Shown: positions 8,520 through 17,531 of the stretch, piece by piece
How positions within the stretch are numbered: the first letter of the stretch is position 1
Layout: the number at the start of each line of letters is the position of its first letter
From: Mesorhizobium sp.
GTDB lineage: Bacteria > Pseudomonadota > Alphaproteobacteria > Rhizobiales > Rhizobiaceae
DNA length: 64,000 nucleotides
Reading direction: 5' to 3'
Assembly: GCA_004020545.1 (NCBI GenBank)
Contig: SAQE01000018.1
Location: 29,970-93,969 of the forward strand
Translations under genes and position numbers: made by a program
Notes under the pieces: generated by a model
What the model was told of the DNA's origin: nothing
Database searches by the model: none
Seen by the model: the letters and a program-made list of their open reading frames with translations, nothing else

Positions 8520-9383
8520 ATGGCCCATTACGCGCGACTGCTGCTGCGTAGGCACATCTTTTGGATGGCTTTGCTTATAAGCCATCTTTGTGCCTCCCAT
8601 GCCGACGCTGATGAGTTGGTGCAATTTGAAAGCGCCGCTATGAAGCCGACACCTTTTCAGGAGCGGATTGCGCAACAAAACGGGCAGGCGCTTCAAGCCG
8701 TTCCTGGAACTCCGTTGAACGGGTATCTGACGCGGCCGCCGGGCAAGGGACCGTTCCCGGCCGTCGTCGTTCTCCACGGATGTACGGGCATGCTTCCGAA
8801 TGTAAGGAAAACCTGGTCGGAGCGGCTTTCCTCCTGGGGATACGTCGCCCTCTTCGTCGACAGCTTCAGTACTCGGGGCATTCGCGAGACATGCGATCAA
8901 GGCCCCCTTCCCGATCGCGTCTATGACGCATACGGCGCCTTGGAGTTCCTGTCGAAATTGAGTTTCGTCGACCCCCAGCGCATAGCGCTGGCCGGGTCCT
9001 CCGCTGGCGGGACCACAACACTCGAGGCCGTGCAACGCGGCAGCGCCGAGCAGCTTATGGACCGCAAGTTCAAGGCAGCGATTGCCTACTATCCAAACTG
9101 TTCGGTTACGAACGGCGACATGACCGTCCCGACCTTGATCCTGATCGGCGAGCTTGACGATTGGACCCCAGCGAAGAAATGCCAGGAGATGGTGGCACCG
9201 CGCAACGGCAAGGGTGGCGCCGTGCAGCTTGAGGTCTTCAAAGGCGCTCGCCACGCATTTGCCGATCCGGGATTGAAGACCGGCACCGAGGACCATGGCC
9301 ACCGGGTGGAATACAACGCGGCCGCGGCCGATAAATCCATAACTGATGTTCAAACCTTTCTGCGGAGGGCCTTCGCAAACTAG
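8520..9383 (+). CDS. Exported dienelactone hydrolase-family protein
   Basis: 287 residues from the ATG at 8520, chosen because it starts a signal peptide (basic N-terminus, hydrophobic WMALLISHLCASHA, then acidic mature start). An in-frame start at 8460 would bury it. The alpha/beta-hydrolase core shows VVLHGCTG (oxyanion region), nucleophile elbow GSSAG (Ser about 161), Asp in GELDDW and His in GARHAFADP. Substrate unknown; DLH relatives cleave lactones or esters. It stands alone between MucR and an M20 amidohydrolase. Confidence 0.85.
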   Translation: MAHYARLLLRRHIFWMALLISHLCASHADADELVQFESAAMKPTPFQERIAQQNGQALQAVPGTPLNGYLTRPPGKGPFPAVVVLHGCTGMLPNVRKTWSERLSSWGYVALFVDSFSTRGIRETCDQGPLPDRVYDAYGALEFLSKLSFVDPQRIALAGSSAGGTTTLEAVQRGSAEQLMDRKFKAAIAYYPNCSVTNGDMTVPTLILIGELDDWTPAKKCQEMVAPRNGKGGAVQLEVFKGARHAFADPGLKTGTEDHGHRVEYNAAAADKSITDVQTFLRRAFAN

Positions 9384-9505
9384 GTTCCCCATCCCACCAG
9401 AAACGGTCGCAGCAGCTTCCTGTTGGCGTTTCCATCCGTTTGAAGCGTCTGCCATAAATGGCGATGAAGCTATTCGCCTGCGCCCTAATGGCGCCCCCCT
9501 TGCGG

Positions 9506-10666
9506 TCATTCGAGCGGTAATCTGCGCTCAACGATGGCCCGGAAATATGCAATGCCAAAAGGAATAGCATCGTCATTGAAGTCGTAACGAGCGTCATGGA
9601 CACCGGGGCCATCCCCATTGCCGATGAGCATGATGTTTCCTGGGCGAGCCTCGAGCATGAATGCAAAGTCCTCGGAACCCATCAATGGCCCCATGTCGGA
9701 TTTGACGTTCTCTTCGCCCACCAATGATCTTGCTGCACTCACTGCAAAAGCAGTTTCGTTCGGATGGTTCACCGTCGGTGGAAACATCCGTTTGTAAGTG
9801 ACGGTGGCTCTCGCGCCGTAGGCCTCAGCAACGTGCTCCGCGATTTCTGTTACCCGTCTCTCTATCAAGTCGCGGGTGGGGGGATGGAAGGTCCTGGCCG
9901 TTCCGCCCATTTCGGCTGACTGCGGGATGACGTTGCCTGCCGTGCCGCCCTTTATCCAGCCGACTGTGACCACTGCACATTGGCGGGGATGGACATTGCG
10001 GGAGACGATCGTCTGGAGAGCCAAAAGGATGTTCGCACCGACGACGAGAGGGTCGACGCTAGTGTGGGGATCCGCGCCGTGCGCTCCTTTGCCGTCGATC
10101 CTTATTCGGAAGCCATCCGCAGATGCCCCGAGTGGTCCGCTGGCGGTAGTGAATTGGCCAATTGGCAGTCCCGGCTCGGTGTGCATGGCATAGACTTCGG
10201 TTATCCCGAAGCGGTCCATCAGGCCATCTTCGAGCATTGCTTTGGCACCTCCGCCACCTTCCTCCGCTGGCTGGAAGATGACAACCGCAGTGCCATTGAA
10301 CGCGCGGGTCCGGGCCAGATTGCGTGCGGCACCAAGGAGCATGGCAGTGTGGCCATCATGTCCGCAGGCGTGCATCACCCCCTTGGTTGTCGACGTCCAG
10401 GCTGCCCCGGTTTCCTCCTCGATTGGGAGTGCATCCATGTCAGCGCGCAGGGCTATAACCTTCCCACTGGTCCGCTTCTGGCCGTGAATTATGCCAACGA
10501 CGCCAGTCTTGCCGATGGCCGCTACAACCTCGTCGCATCCGAATTCGGTTAGTTTTGCGGCTACCAAAGCCGCCGTTCTGTGGACCTCGAATTGAAGCTC
10601 AGGGTGTGCGTGAATGTCACGTCGCCATTCGACTACATCGGCGTAGTCAGCGTCCTTGCCGGCCAT
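9506..10666 (-). CDS. M20-family amidohydrolase (hippurate hydrolase-like)
   Basis: 386 residues, full length for M20D amidohydrolases. Metal-binding and catalytic motifs are visible: DMDALPI, HACGHDGHTAMLLG, QPAEEGGGGA, and a late histidine in MGSEDFA context; the dimerisation 'lid' domain lies about 185-300. Family members hydrolyse N-acyl amino acids (hippurate, indole-3-acetyl-amino acid conjugates, acetyl-amino acids) in the cytosol. The exact substrate cannot be told. Neighbours give no pathway context. Confidence 0.92.
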   Translation of the reverse strand: MAGKDADYADVVEWRRDIHAHPELQFEVHRTAALVAAKLTEFGCDEVVAAIGKTGVVGIIHGQKRTSGKVIALRADMDALPIEEETGAAWTSTTKGVMHACGHDGHTAMLLGAARNLARTRAFNGTAVVIFQPAEEGGGGAKAMLEDGLMDRFGITEVYAMHTEPGLPIGQFTTASGPLGASADGFRIRIDGKGAHGADPHTSVDPLVVGANILLALQTIVSRNVHPRQCAVVTVGWIKGGTAGNVIPQSAEMGGTARTFHPPTRDLIERRVTEIAEHVAEAYGARATVTYKRMFPPTVNHPNETAFAVSAARSLVGEENVKSDMGPLMGSEDFAFMLEARPGNIMLIGNGDGPGVHDARYDFNDDAIPFGIAYFRAIVERRLPLE

Positions 10667-10887
10667 TTGCGTCTCCCGTCGATGTGCTCCGGAAAGATGG
10701 CTTGAAGGATACCCGGTTTCAGATTAGGAACAATGTCGTAGCGACCCAGATCGGGCTATGACGATTTCGGAGCCTGCGGACAGCGCGCCAATTGCCTGGG
10801 ACCGCGCAACTACCGAAACGCCACCCCCGTGGCTTGGATGTTGCTGGCGGAGCGCGAATTAGCTTTCAGGGCGTTCACAAGCTCGCG

Positions 10888-11439
10888 TCAAGCGACAGGC
10901 GGGATGTGGTAGACGACCGAGTGGTATTTCGGATTGGTCCGTCGCTCCGCGATACGGCCGCCAATTGCTTCGGCAATCCGCCTGCTTGCATCGTTCTCTT
11001 CCGCAACCGGATATTCGAAGTATTCGACGCGAAGATGCTTGCTTGCCCAAGCTGCCACCGAACCGATCAATTCGCGACCGTATCCTAGCCCATGGACATC
11101 GCGCCGAAGCCAGATTCCCAGTTCTGGTTTTCCGGATCGCACCGCGTGTACGCCGACGATTCCAAGGCATCGGCCGTCTTTTCGGGCGCGGGCCACCAAA
11201 TGAAGGTCTGACCGATCCTCGATTGACGGAATCCATGTTCGCCAAACCTCTTCGAAATCTTCTAATGAGGGTGGAGGTTCCCACGCCATAAATCTTGTGA
11301 TCTCGGGGGAGATGCAGGCAAAGACCTCGGGAGCATCGCCCGGCTCGAATGGTCTGACCAGCGTCCGCGCGGACGAGATCTCAATTGCAGCATCTGTCGT
11401 CCTCGTCGTCACAGGCTGGCTCCCATTTTGCTGAGGCAC
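10888..11439 (-). CDS. GNAT-family N-acetyltransferase (RimJ/RimL type)
   Basis: 183 residues. The acetyl-CoA binding region LGIWLRRDVHGLGYGREL (about 115-132) is the Q/RxxGxG/A loop, and the N-terminus (SARTLVRPFEPGDAPEVF) is typical for RimJ/RimL-like proteins. Acceptor unknown. Divergent from another acetyltransferase gene at 11544. Confidence 0.88.
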   Translation of the reverse strand: MPQQNGSQPVTTRTTDAAIEISSARTLVRPFEPGDAPEVFACISPEITRFMAWEPPPSLEDFEEVWRTWIPSIEDRSDLHLVARARKDGRCLGIVGVHAVRSGKPELGIWLRRDVHGLGYGRELIGSVAAWASKHLRVEYFEYPVAEENDASRRIAEAIGGRIAERRTNPKYHSVVYHIPPVA

Positions 11440-11543
11440 CTTGCGCTAGTGGCGGAAGTCTAACGCTTGGTACTCGGTGCATTTAATGTCAATGATAATG
11501 CAGCGTGCCGTATGCGAGCGGTGGGGTAGAAGGAGAGACTATT

Positions 11544-12044
11544 TTGCTCATTCGTCCCGAAGAGCCTCGAGACCACAAGTCAATTCATCAGCTTACCAAG
11601 CGCGCCTTCGTGCCAATGTCTTTTAGCGATGGAAAGGAGGCCCCGTTAATCGACATGTTGCGGGACAGCGGGGACCTCAGAATTTCCCTTGTAGCGGAAA
11701 TCGGCGGCAAGGTGGCAGGGCATGTGGCGTTCTCTCCGGTGACAATCGACGGCAAACATGATGGTTGGTTTGGACTGGGACCGATTTCGGTCGAACCGGA
11801 ACTCCAGAAGCAGGGAATCGGTCGAGCGCTGGTTGAAGCTGGTCTCAAGCTGCTTGAGGAGAGTGGAGCGAGAGGCTGTGTTCTGACCGGGGATCCCGCC
11901 ATCTACAGCCGTTTCGGGTTTAGGAGCGACGGGCGGCTCACTTACGGAAGGACCGATCCTCGCGAGGTCCAGTGGGTCGCTTTCAACGGCGAAGCTCCTA
12001 TCGGCGTTTTGAATTTTGCGGCCGCTTTTGGTCCCGCACCATGA
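11544..12044 (+). CDS. GNAT-family N-acetyltransferase (YhbS type)
   Basis: 166 residues from a TTG at 11544, chosen because AAGGAGAG lies six bases upstream; the GTG at 11505 has no such site. Motif A is LGPISVEPELQKQGIGRAL, followed by GCVLTGDPAIYSRFGF, characteristic of YhbS-like proteins. Acceptor unknown. Divergently paired with the acetyltransferase at 10888. Confidence 0.85.
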   Translation: MLIRPEEPRDHKSIHQLTKRAFVPMSFSDGKEAPLIDMLRDSGDLRISLVAEIGGKVAGHVAFSPVTIDGKHDGWFGLGPISVEPELQKQGIGRALVEAGLKLLEESGARGCVLTGDPAIYSRFGFRSDGRLTYGRTDPREVQWVAFNGEAPIGVLNFAAAFGPAP

Positions 12045-12265
12045 CCAGCGGGCTTTGCGGGTACCAAACGTCAGATTTTCGCCGCTAGTGGTGAACGCCT
12101 GACGCTTGGTGCCCGACGCGTAGGGCATCTCAGGGGGGAAGCAGACTGACGGCTTTGGAGATCGACATGGTCGAAAGCCGCCGTTCACTACGTGTCAAAG
12201 CCGCTCAGTTCTTACACCAGCTATGCTGCCTTCAGGGAAGATGGGGATTGTCGGTTACAAATGGC

Positions 12266-13300
12266 TCAAGTGTCTAGCATGTCCCACTCGTCGCCGAGCA
12301 CCCAACGAATGGCGGACAGCTTGCCGCTGAGCATTCCCCACTCGAAATCGGTCCACGGGCCTAATTCGTCGGGATACTGCTCTTCGGCGGACTTCATGGC
12401 TGCGATCATACCGTCCCATATCTCGTCCACGATCATGCTCCGCCGCTCTTCGAGCGTGCCAGCCTCCCAGACCTTCCTTGGAACCCGCTTCTGTTTACCG
12501 CTCTCGACCGCGCCGATGATGCCCCACTTGCGGCCGTACCAAATCTGCGTCGTCAATTTGTCCTCGGCTTCAAGCAGTTCGGACAGCGCCCGCGACTCTT
12601 GGCTGTATTCCCGCTCGAAGGTGATCTCCTCGATTAGGTCGCTGGCGTACTCTTTCAGGAGCGCGCCAAGGTTGGTTGAGTAGCGCGAGTGCACCCCATC
12701 GAAGAGGGCCGCGAGGTCCGGGTGCGGTAAGCGCGTGTCGGCACCCTTTTGACTGAAGTCGTGGATATTGTGCGTGACGAATGCGAGCACGTCGTCGCCC
12801 TCCCGCTTGGCGAATGCGTCGATGTATGTCTCAATGATTATCGCGTCGCCGATGCCGTTCATCTGTCGGTGGAACGGGGCGACTTTGGCGATGGCGCGAT
12901 CCGCAGCCCGGACCTTTATGCTCTCGCTGACGGGGATCGGTTCGGTCGTTGCGAACAGCTTCTCGATCAGGCCAACCGCTTCATTCACGGCCTCGCCGCC
13001 AGTGGTGATGCGATGATCAATCTCGTTCAGTTGCTTGAGAACTTCGTTCCGGCCGTCCTCTGGTGCGAACTGCACAATTGCGTCCTTCACCCGTTTGAAG
13101 TGACTCGACAGGCTGGCACGGCTGGATGCCATTACCCGGTCCCGATTGTGGGCGAACTCATCGAGGATCATCTGCGGCAGTAGCAGTTCAACTTCCCCCG
13201 CTTCCGTCATCGTGAATAAGGCGTCCAACAATGGCAGGTGGCGCGGGTCTTTCGTGAGATCCAGCCACACCGACGTGTCGATCAGTAGTTTGAGCTTCAT
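12266..13300 (-). CDS. PIN-domain protein (DUF4935-like)
   Basis: 344 residues. The N-terminal half is a PIN-like nuclease domain: LLIDTSVWLDL (acidic residue D8), ILDEF (about 43-47), GIGDAIIIETY (about 147-158) and LAFVTHNIHDFS, giving the usual acidic cluster. The C-terminal half is helical and charged. Family knowledge: these are putative RNases, some in toxin or defence loci. No antitoxin gene adjoins. The start has no competitor; the gene ends in an isolated region. Confidence 0.85.
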   Translation of the reverse strand: MKLKLLIDTSVWLDLTKDPRHLPLLDALFTMTEAGEVELLLPQMILDEFAHNRDRVMASSRASLSSHFKRVKDAIVQFAPEDGRNEVLKQLNEIDHRITTGGEAVNEAVGLIEKLFATTEPIPVSESIKVRAADRAIAKVAPFHRQMNGIGDAIIIETYIDAFAKREGDDVLAFVTHNIHDFSQKGADTRLPHPDLAALFDGVHSRYSTNLGALLKEYASDLIEEITFEREYSQESRALSELLEAEDKLTTQIWYGRKWGIIGAVESGKQKRVPRKVWEAGTLEERRSMIVDEIWDGMIAAMKSAEEQYPDELGPWTDFEWGMLSGKLSAIRWVLGDEWDMLDT

Positions 13301-13663
13301 CTCAGCCCCGCAAAAAAGATTGAATGCGGAGGCTAGCGGTTTCCAAGCACACGGTCACCACCCGCAGGCTGTCTCTTCCGCGGTGGGTGCGGCAGTCACT
13401 CGGCTGGCATGGTGTCAGAAGGCCGTATCGCGCTGTCCGCTATCAGGGGTCGAAAAGCACGTTGCGGCATGACCGGCTCGAGGTCACTCTGGCCATCCGG
13501 GACAGTTCAGTGGACCGTAAAATCCACAGCCGAAGTGTGCAAATTAATGTCGCACAACGTCAGCATAAACCCGCCGCCAGACAAAGGCGTTCATGATAGA
13601 TCATTGAATTCGCGCGCCTAACCTCGACAGCGGACATCAGAGCGGTGTTCTCAGGCCACAGCC
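13301..13663. other. Intergenic region, no supported gene
   Basis: 363 bases between the PIN gene and an IS66 remnant. No family resemblance in any frame. It probably includes decayed insertion-sequence DNA. Confidence 0.4.
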
Positions 13664-13806
13664 TTAAGCTCGGGAGAGGGCGAGATAGCCCGGGCAGGAT
13701 TCGTCGATCTGGCTGTTTAGGTGGCCGTTGACGATCCTGGCGAGCACGTCGGCGAGGAAGCCGAGTGGCTCGAGAGCGCTTTGTGCCCTGCTAGACCACC
13801 CCTTCA
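13664..13806 (-). pseudogene. IS66-family transposase, C-terminal remnant
   Basis: The reverse strand encodes, in one frame, LADVLARIVNGHLNSQIDE followed by a stop at 13664-13666. This matches the conserved end of IS66 transposases (ARIVNGHPxSRIDELLPW). Only about 45 codons remain, and no terminal repeats are seen. Confidence 0.75.
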
Positions 13807-13844
13807 TCACTTGTCTTCGATGCCCATTCGAACACCCGTTCCTG

Positions 13845-14285
13845 CTACTCCTTCAAAAATTGCTCCCGGTCGGTGACAGGGCAGCCGAATATTGCCGCTC
13901 CCTTGACAAACCCCGCAAGAGCTTGCGGCTCCAATCTGCCGGTTGAGAGGTTTTCTTGGTTCACGACGATGGCCGTAAGCATTGGCCATCCTTTGCCATG
14001 AGCGTACTTCAGCAGGTCGTCCAGATGGCCACTAATAGCGTAGCGCACCTTTGACCATTCGACGCCGCTTCCTTCCGCTATTTGCTTGTAGGATAGGCAT
14101 CGGCGCTCAGCCGCCGCGGTACGAATAAGCTCCAAGGACTTGCTAAAGCTAAGCCCTTGACCCTTGCGCCTGGCGAGTTCGTCGAGTGCAGCAAGATACA
14201 CCGGATCGGTAGTGTTCTTGCGATAGTTGTGTATGAGGTTCTGGAGCTGCTCGGTGGTGTGCTCGGATATTGGCCGCGCCGCCAT
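13845..14285 (-). CDS. Hypothetical protein with possible helix-turn-helix
   Basis: 146 residues. The middle (RRCLSYKQIAEGSGVEWSK) could be a helix-turn-helix; the C-terminal half (GKGWPMLTAIVVNQENL) reads as a small alpha/beta domain. I know similar uncharacterised proteins in alphaproteobacteria. It stands upstream of an IS66 remnant. Confidence 0.6.
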   Translation of the reverse strand: MAARPISEHTTEQLQNLIHNYRKNTTDPVYLAALDELARRKGQGLSFSKSLELIRTAAAERRCLSYKQIAEGSGVEWSKVRYAISGHLDDLLKYAHGKGWPMLTAIVVNQENLSTGRLEPQALAGFVKGAAIFGCPVTDREQFLKE

Positions 14286-14470
14286 CGCCTACCTCCTATG
14301 TTAGGGTCCCAATCCAGCGCCGCAAGAATCATCTCTTTGCAGGTAGCGGATGGCAATCGCTCGGCAATCCTGTGTTCGCCTTTGAACCCGCGAAGCTCAA
14401 CTGCGTCGATCCCTCGCATGCGTTGCCAGGCAGGCCTGCTAACCCTGGGCAAACAACGATAAATTCGAGC

Positions 14471-15613
14471 CTATTGTGCCGTCCAGTCACTTGCGTTGAG
14501 CGGCAAATTCAGCGCGCTCAGATCTTCAACCAAATCGCCCCTGCCGCAACTGGCGCCATCTTTGTATTGCACCAGCACCGCATGGAAGCTTCGAAGGAAC
14601 GACCAGTAGACCAAAGCCGCATCCCTTGAGGTGACGAATTTGTTAAGTTTGTTCTTCAGGGCAACGCAAGTGTCATGGATTTCCGTTTCAGATATGGGTT
14701 TGGAGGATCCAAGCGGCATGCCGTCCGTGATCCCCTTGACGAATCCTGCAACCTTATCGGTTCCTGCCGATATCAGATCGATAACCGGTGCCCGCGCTGC
14801 CCCAACGCCGCTCTTCACCTCGGTCAGCGGTAGGCCGAAATTGGAAATCTTGAACCCTTCGGGCGAAAAATTGGTCGGCAATTGCGAGTTTAGCGTCTTC
14901 AGATATATGTTAACCTTGAAGTTGGTACCATTATACCGCAACTGATTGGGAAATCCGTCATCCAGCAATGTGAACGCGCCGGTGGTGTTGTCGACGATTG
15001 ACACGTCGGTATATTTGCTGAGGAGCTTGGTGAGAATGGTCGCGAACGGCGCATAGGCGTCCGAAATTGCCTGAACGCCGGGCGACAACCCTGCCAAAGA
15101 GGCGGTTTTTGACAGTTGCGACAACTCGGTCAGCAAGGACATGTCCACTGAGGTGTTGGAGCTATATCTGACCTTCATCGAGAACGAGATCGTATTGGTC
15201 TCCGAATCCACAACGATGTCGTCGACAAGGACACCGTTCCTGTTGATGACGATGTTCGACTTCTCGGATGTTGTGACAAAGAGGAATTTGCTCGCTTCCC
15301 ACGTTGCCGACATAATCGGCTCGGTGGCAATGATCTTGTCGCCAATAGCCACATCGAGACTTACGATGTAGTTTCCGGACTTGTTTTGGAACCTCGATTT
15401 TATCAATGACTGCAGGAACGCCGAAGCCGATTGGCTTCTTGTAGCGCCGTCCTTTCCAGTAAACGTAAAATCATATGTGATGAGCCCATAAACCAGCCGG
15501 GGCTCAACAGCAGCGAAACTGGGGTGCGTTACGGCGGTAAACTCGTCGGCCAGTGCGCCGAAAGTTTGGGACAGCACCAGAACAAGAGCTGCAATCAGTT
15601 CCTTGAAACGCAT
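14471..15613 (-). CDS. Exported protein of unknown function, linked to the protease operon
   Basis: 380 residues with a signal peptide (residues 1-22, cleavage after GALA) and no membrane segment in the mature part, so periplasmic or secreted. The mature chain is Ser/Thr/Asn-rich and probably beta-rich. No family recognised. It lies on the same strand as the four-gene protease operon, 475 bases further on, so it may be its last gene or have its own promoter. Confidence 0.7.
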   Translation of the reverse strand: MRFKELIAALVLVLSQTFGALADEFTAVTHPSFAAVEPRLVYGLITYDFTFTGKDGATRSQSASAFLQSLIKSRFQNKSGNYIVSLDVAIGDKIIATEPIMSATWEASKFLFVTTSEKSNIVINRNGVLVDDIVVDSETNTISFSMKVRYSSNTSVDMSLLTELSQLSKTASLAGLSPGVQAISDAYAPFATILTKLLSKYTDVSIVDNTTGAFTLLDDGFPNQLRYNGTNFKVNIYLKTLNSQLPTNFSPEGFKISNFGLPLTEVKSGVGAARAPVIDLISAGTDKVAGFVKGITDGMPLGSSKPISETEIHDTCVALKNKLNKFVTSRDAALVYWSFLRSFHAVLVQYKDGASCGRGDLVEDLSALNLPLNASDWTAQ

Positions 15614-16088
15614 TTCATCCCCCCGGATACCGTCTTAAAGCGTACGCCTCATTCCTATAATTAGGAAGGGGGTGAGCACGCCAGATTAAGAGAGATTTCT
15701 GTTGCCCAAGCGTACCAGGTAGACCGACCGACCTCTGCGACGTAACCCCACAACTGGCGGCCGATCAAGGGATACTCGCAAGGCAGATCATCGCTGTTTT
15801 ACGGCAGCCTCCTCCAGCGTCCGCTTGGCCAACAATCGCAGGAAAGAATATGGATGAAGCGAAACTTTCAAGCGTAATTTCAGCATGTGGACCGCAACCA
15901 CTATTTGACTTAGCCATCTATCCATCTCAGACAGCCGGTAGGCGCTGTTGGTGTCCCGCGATTTTGGCTGGGCTACAACTCATTTGGCAAACGCTAACTA
16001 CACTCCAATATACGCCCCTGAGCGAGCTTTTCGCTACCCACAGAAGTCCAATTTCACCCGAGCGCAGCGCGCGTAAGCCGACTTAGAA
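15614..16088. other. Intergenic region between exported-protein genes
   Basis: 475 bases, more AT-rich than the surrounding core genes. I see no gene. It probably carries the terminator of the protease operon and the promoter of the 15613-14471 gene; I could not identify either. Confidence 0.4.
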
Positions 16089-17531
16089 CTATGGTTGCAA
16101 CACGCTGTCCGCCTTTCTGTTCAACGCTGTCAACGTTGGCTCGTCAACAGAACCGCTAACCGCAATACCGTTGGCAAGTTGAAAGGCCCTTATCGCTGCA
16201 TCCGTCCTTGGCCCCAAGAGCCCATCGATTGAGCCAATTGAATAACCCAATTCCGCCAAGACCTTCTGTATCAGGCGAATGTTTTCTCTCGTTAATTCGG
16301 CCGTGATCAAATTTCCCTGCTGGTCCACAGTATGCGACGTTGCCAATTCTTGAATGTCAGCCAATACAAATAAACGATCCCCCGCGCTGCCCAACAACGC
16401 GACAGCTTCATCGCCTGTGGGCGGCTGCCGGGGAAGAACTACCATGTCCTGTATCGGCTCGGGAAGCGTGACGGGAGCCAGTTCCTCTAGGCCCCCTCCG
16501 CTTTTGCGGAAGACACTCAGCTCGGGATCGCCAATTGCTCCCACCAAAATAACGGACAGGTCCTTGTTCGCACCAAGAAGCACACGCCGATTACCTTTTC
16601 TCAACGCAGGTAGATTTTCCAGCGTAATCTGCAGGGGCGCCGATAGCCTGGTGGAGCGCGAATCCTTTTCAACCGACAAGACCGTCAGCGCTTCGACATC
16701 AGCATTGGCAACGACTACGTCACCGGTACCGCCATCCACAGCGTCTGGGGCAAAAACGGCGTAATGGGTTGGGTCACGAAAATGCAGACCAAACACAGAA
16801 ATGCTATCCAACGCCTCACCGATGGAAACGTCGATGAGTGACGCCTTCTGACGAGATGGAAATAAGGCAAGCATCAAGCGGCCACTCCTGATCGGCAGGA
16901 AATCATGGGGCGGTGCAAGTGACGTATACACTTGCTGGCCGAGTTGCTCTGTCTTGTCCGAATAGAGAAGGTATGGCCCACCCTTTGACTCGCCGATCGG
17001 GCGGTCCCATGCGAGGGTATAGCCATCCGGACTGAAAACTGGCTGAGCCATGGGATTAATATAAATGCCGGGAAATTTGTAGGTTTTGGGATTGCCTCTC
17101 AAAGACTCCTGTGTAGCGCCATAGACCTTGATCTCATAGTCCGCGCTATTTCCCTCCTTGGGCCTCTTGGTGAGGATGGTATACTCCCATAGGTCTCGCC
17201 CGACTTCATCAGAACCGTCCAGACTATCGTGAACTACCCTGGGAACCGCAGAAACAAACTCCCCATCGAGTTGACGCCAAGGCCCATTCTCCCCACTCGA
17301 AAAGTTGACCAGTTGTATCTTTCCACCCTCGCCGTCCACAGCAGCAATTGTCGTGCCAGGGCCTGGATAGATCCTCTCCGCCGGCACTAGAAGTTGATGC
17401 TTCTGCCAATCTTGCGCCTCCGCTTTTGCGACAAACGACGCCAGCAGAGCAACCGTCCAGAAACATACGAACGGCTTCCTCCGGCGAAGAGAGGCTTTGT
17501 CGCCGCGCAATCGGGATGGCCTCCAGCTCAT
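16089..17531 (-). CDS. Exported protein with C-terminal peptidoglycan-binding domain
   Basis: 480 residues. A basic N-terminus precedes a hydrophobic signal (CFWTVALLASFVAKAEA, about 23-39). Residues 40-410 contain repeated beta-strand units with Asp-Gly turns (a beta-propeller is plausible). Residues about 415-475 form a PG_binding_1 domain (LIQKVLAELGYSIGSIDGLL, then RTDAAIRAFQ). Its ATG overlaps the upstream stop as ATGA. Inference: a cell-wall-anchored binding or scaffold protein for the neighbouring proteases. Confidence 0.75.
   Translation of the reverse strand: MSWRPSRLRGDKASLRRRKPFVCFWTVALLASFVAKAEAQDWQKHQLLVPAERIYPGPGTTIAAVDGEGGKIQLVNFSSGENGPWRQLDGEFVSAVPRVVHDSLDGSDEVGRDLWEYTILTKRPKEGNSADYEIKVYGATQESLRGNPKTYKFPGIYINPMAQPVFSPDGYTLAWDRPIGESKGGPYLLYSDKTEQLGQQVYTSLAPPHDFLPIRSGRLMLALFPSRQKASLIDVSIGEALDSISVFGLHFRDPTHYAVFAPDAVDGGTGDVVVANADVEALTVLSVEKDSRSTRLSAPLQITLENLPALRKGNRRVLLGANKDLSVILVGAIGDPELSVFRKSGGGLEELAPVTLPEPIQDMVVLPRQPPTGDEAVALLGSAGDRLFVLADIQELATSHTVDQQGNLITAELTRENIRLIQKVLAELGYSIGSIDGLLGPRTDAAIRAFQLANGIAVSGSVDEPTLTALNRKADSVLQP

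Noticed and set aside
8364-9509. 381-codon reverse open frame over the hydrolase gene
   Set aside because: The plus strand encodes a complete DLH protein with signal peptide and catalytic residues; the reverse product shows no family.
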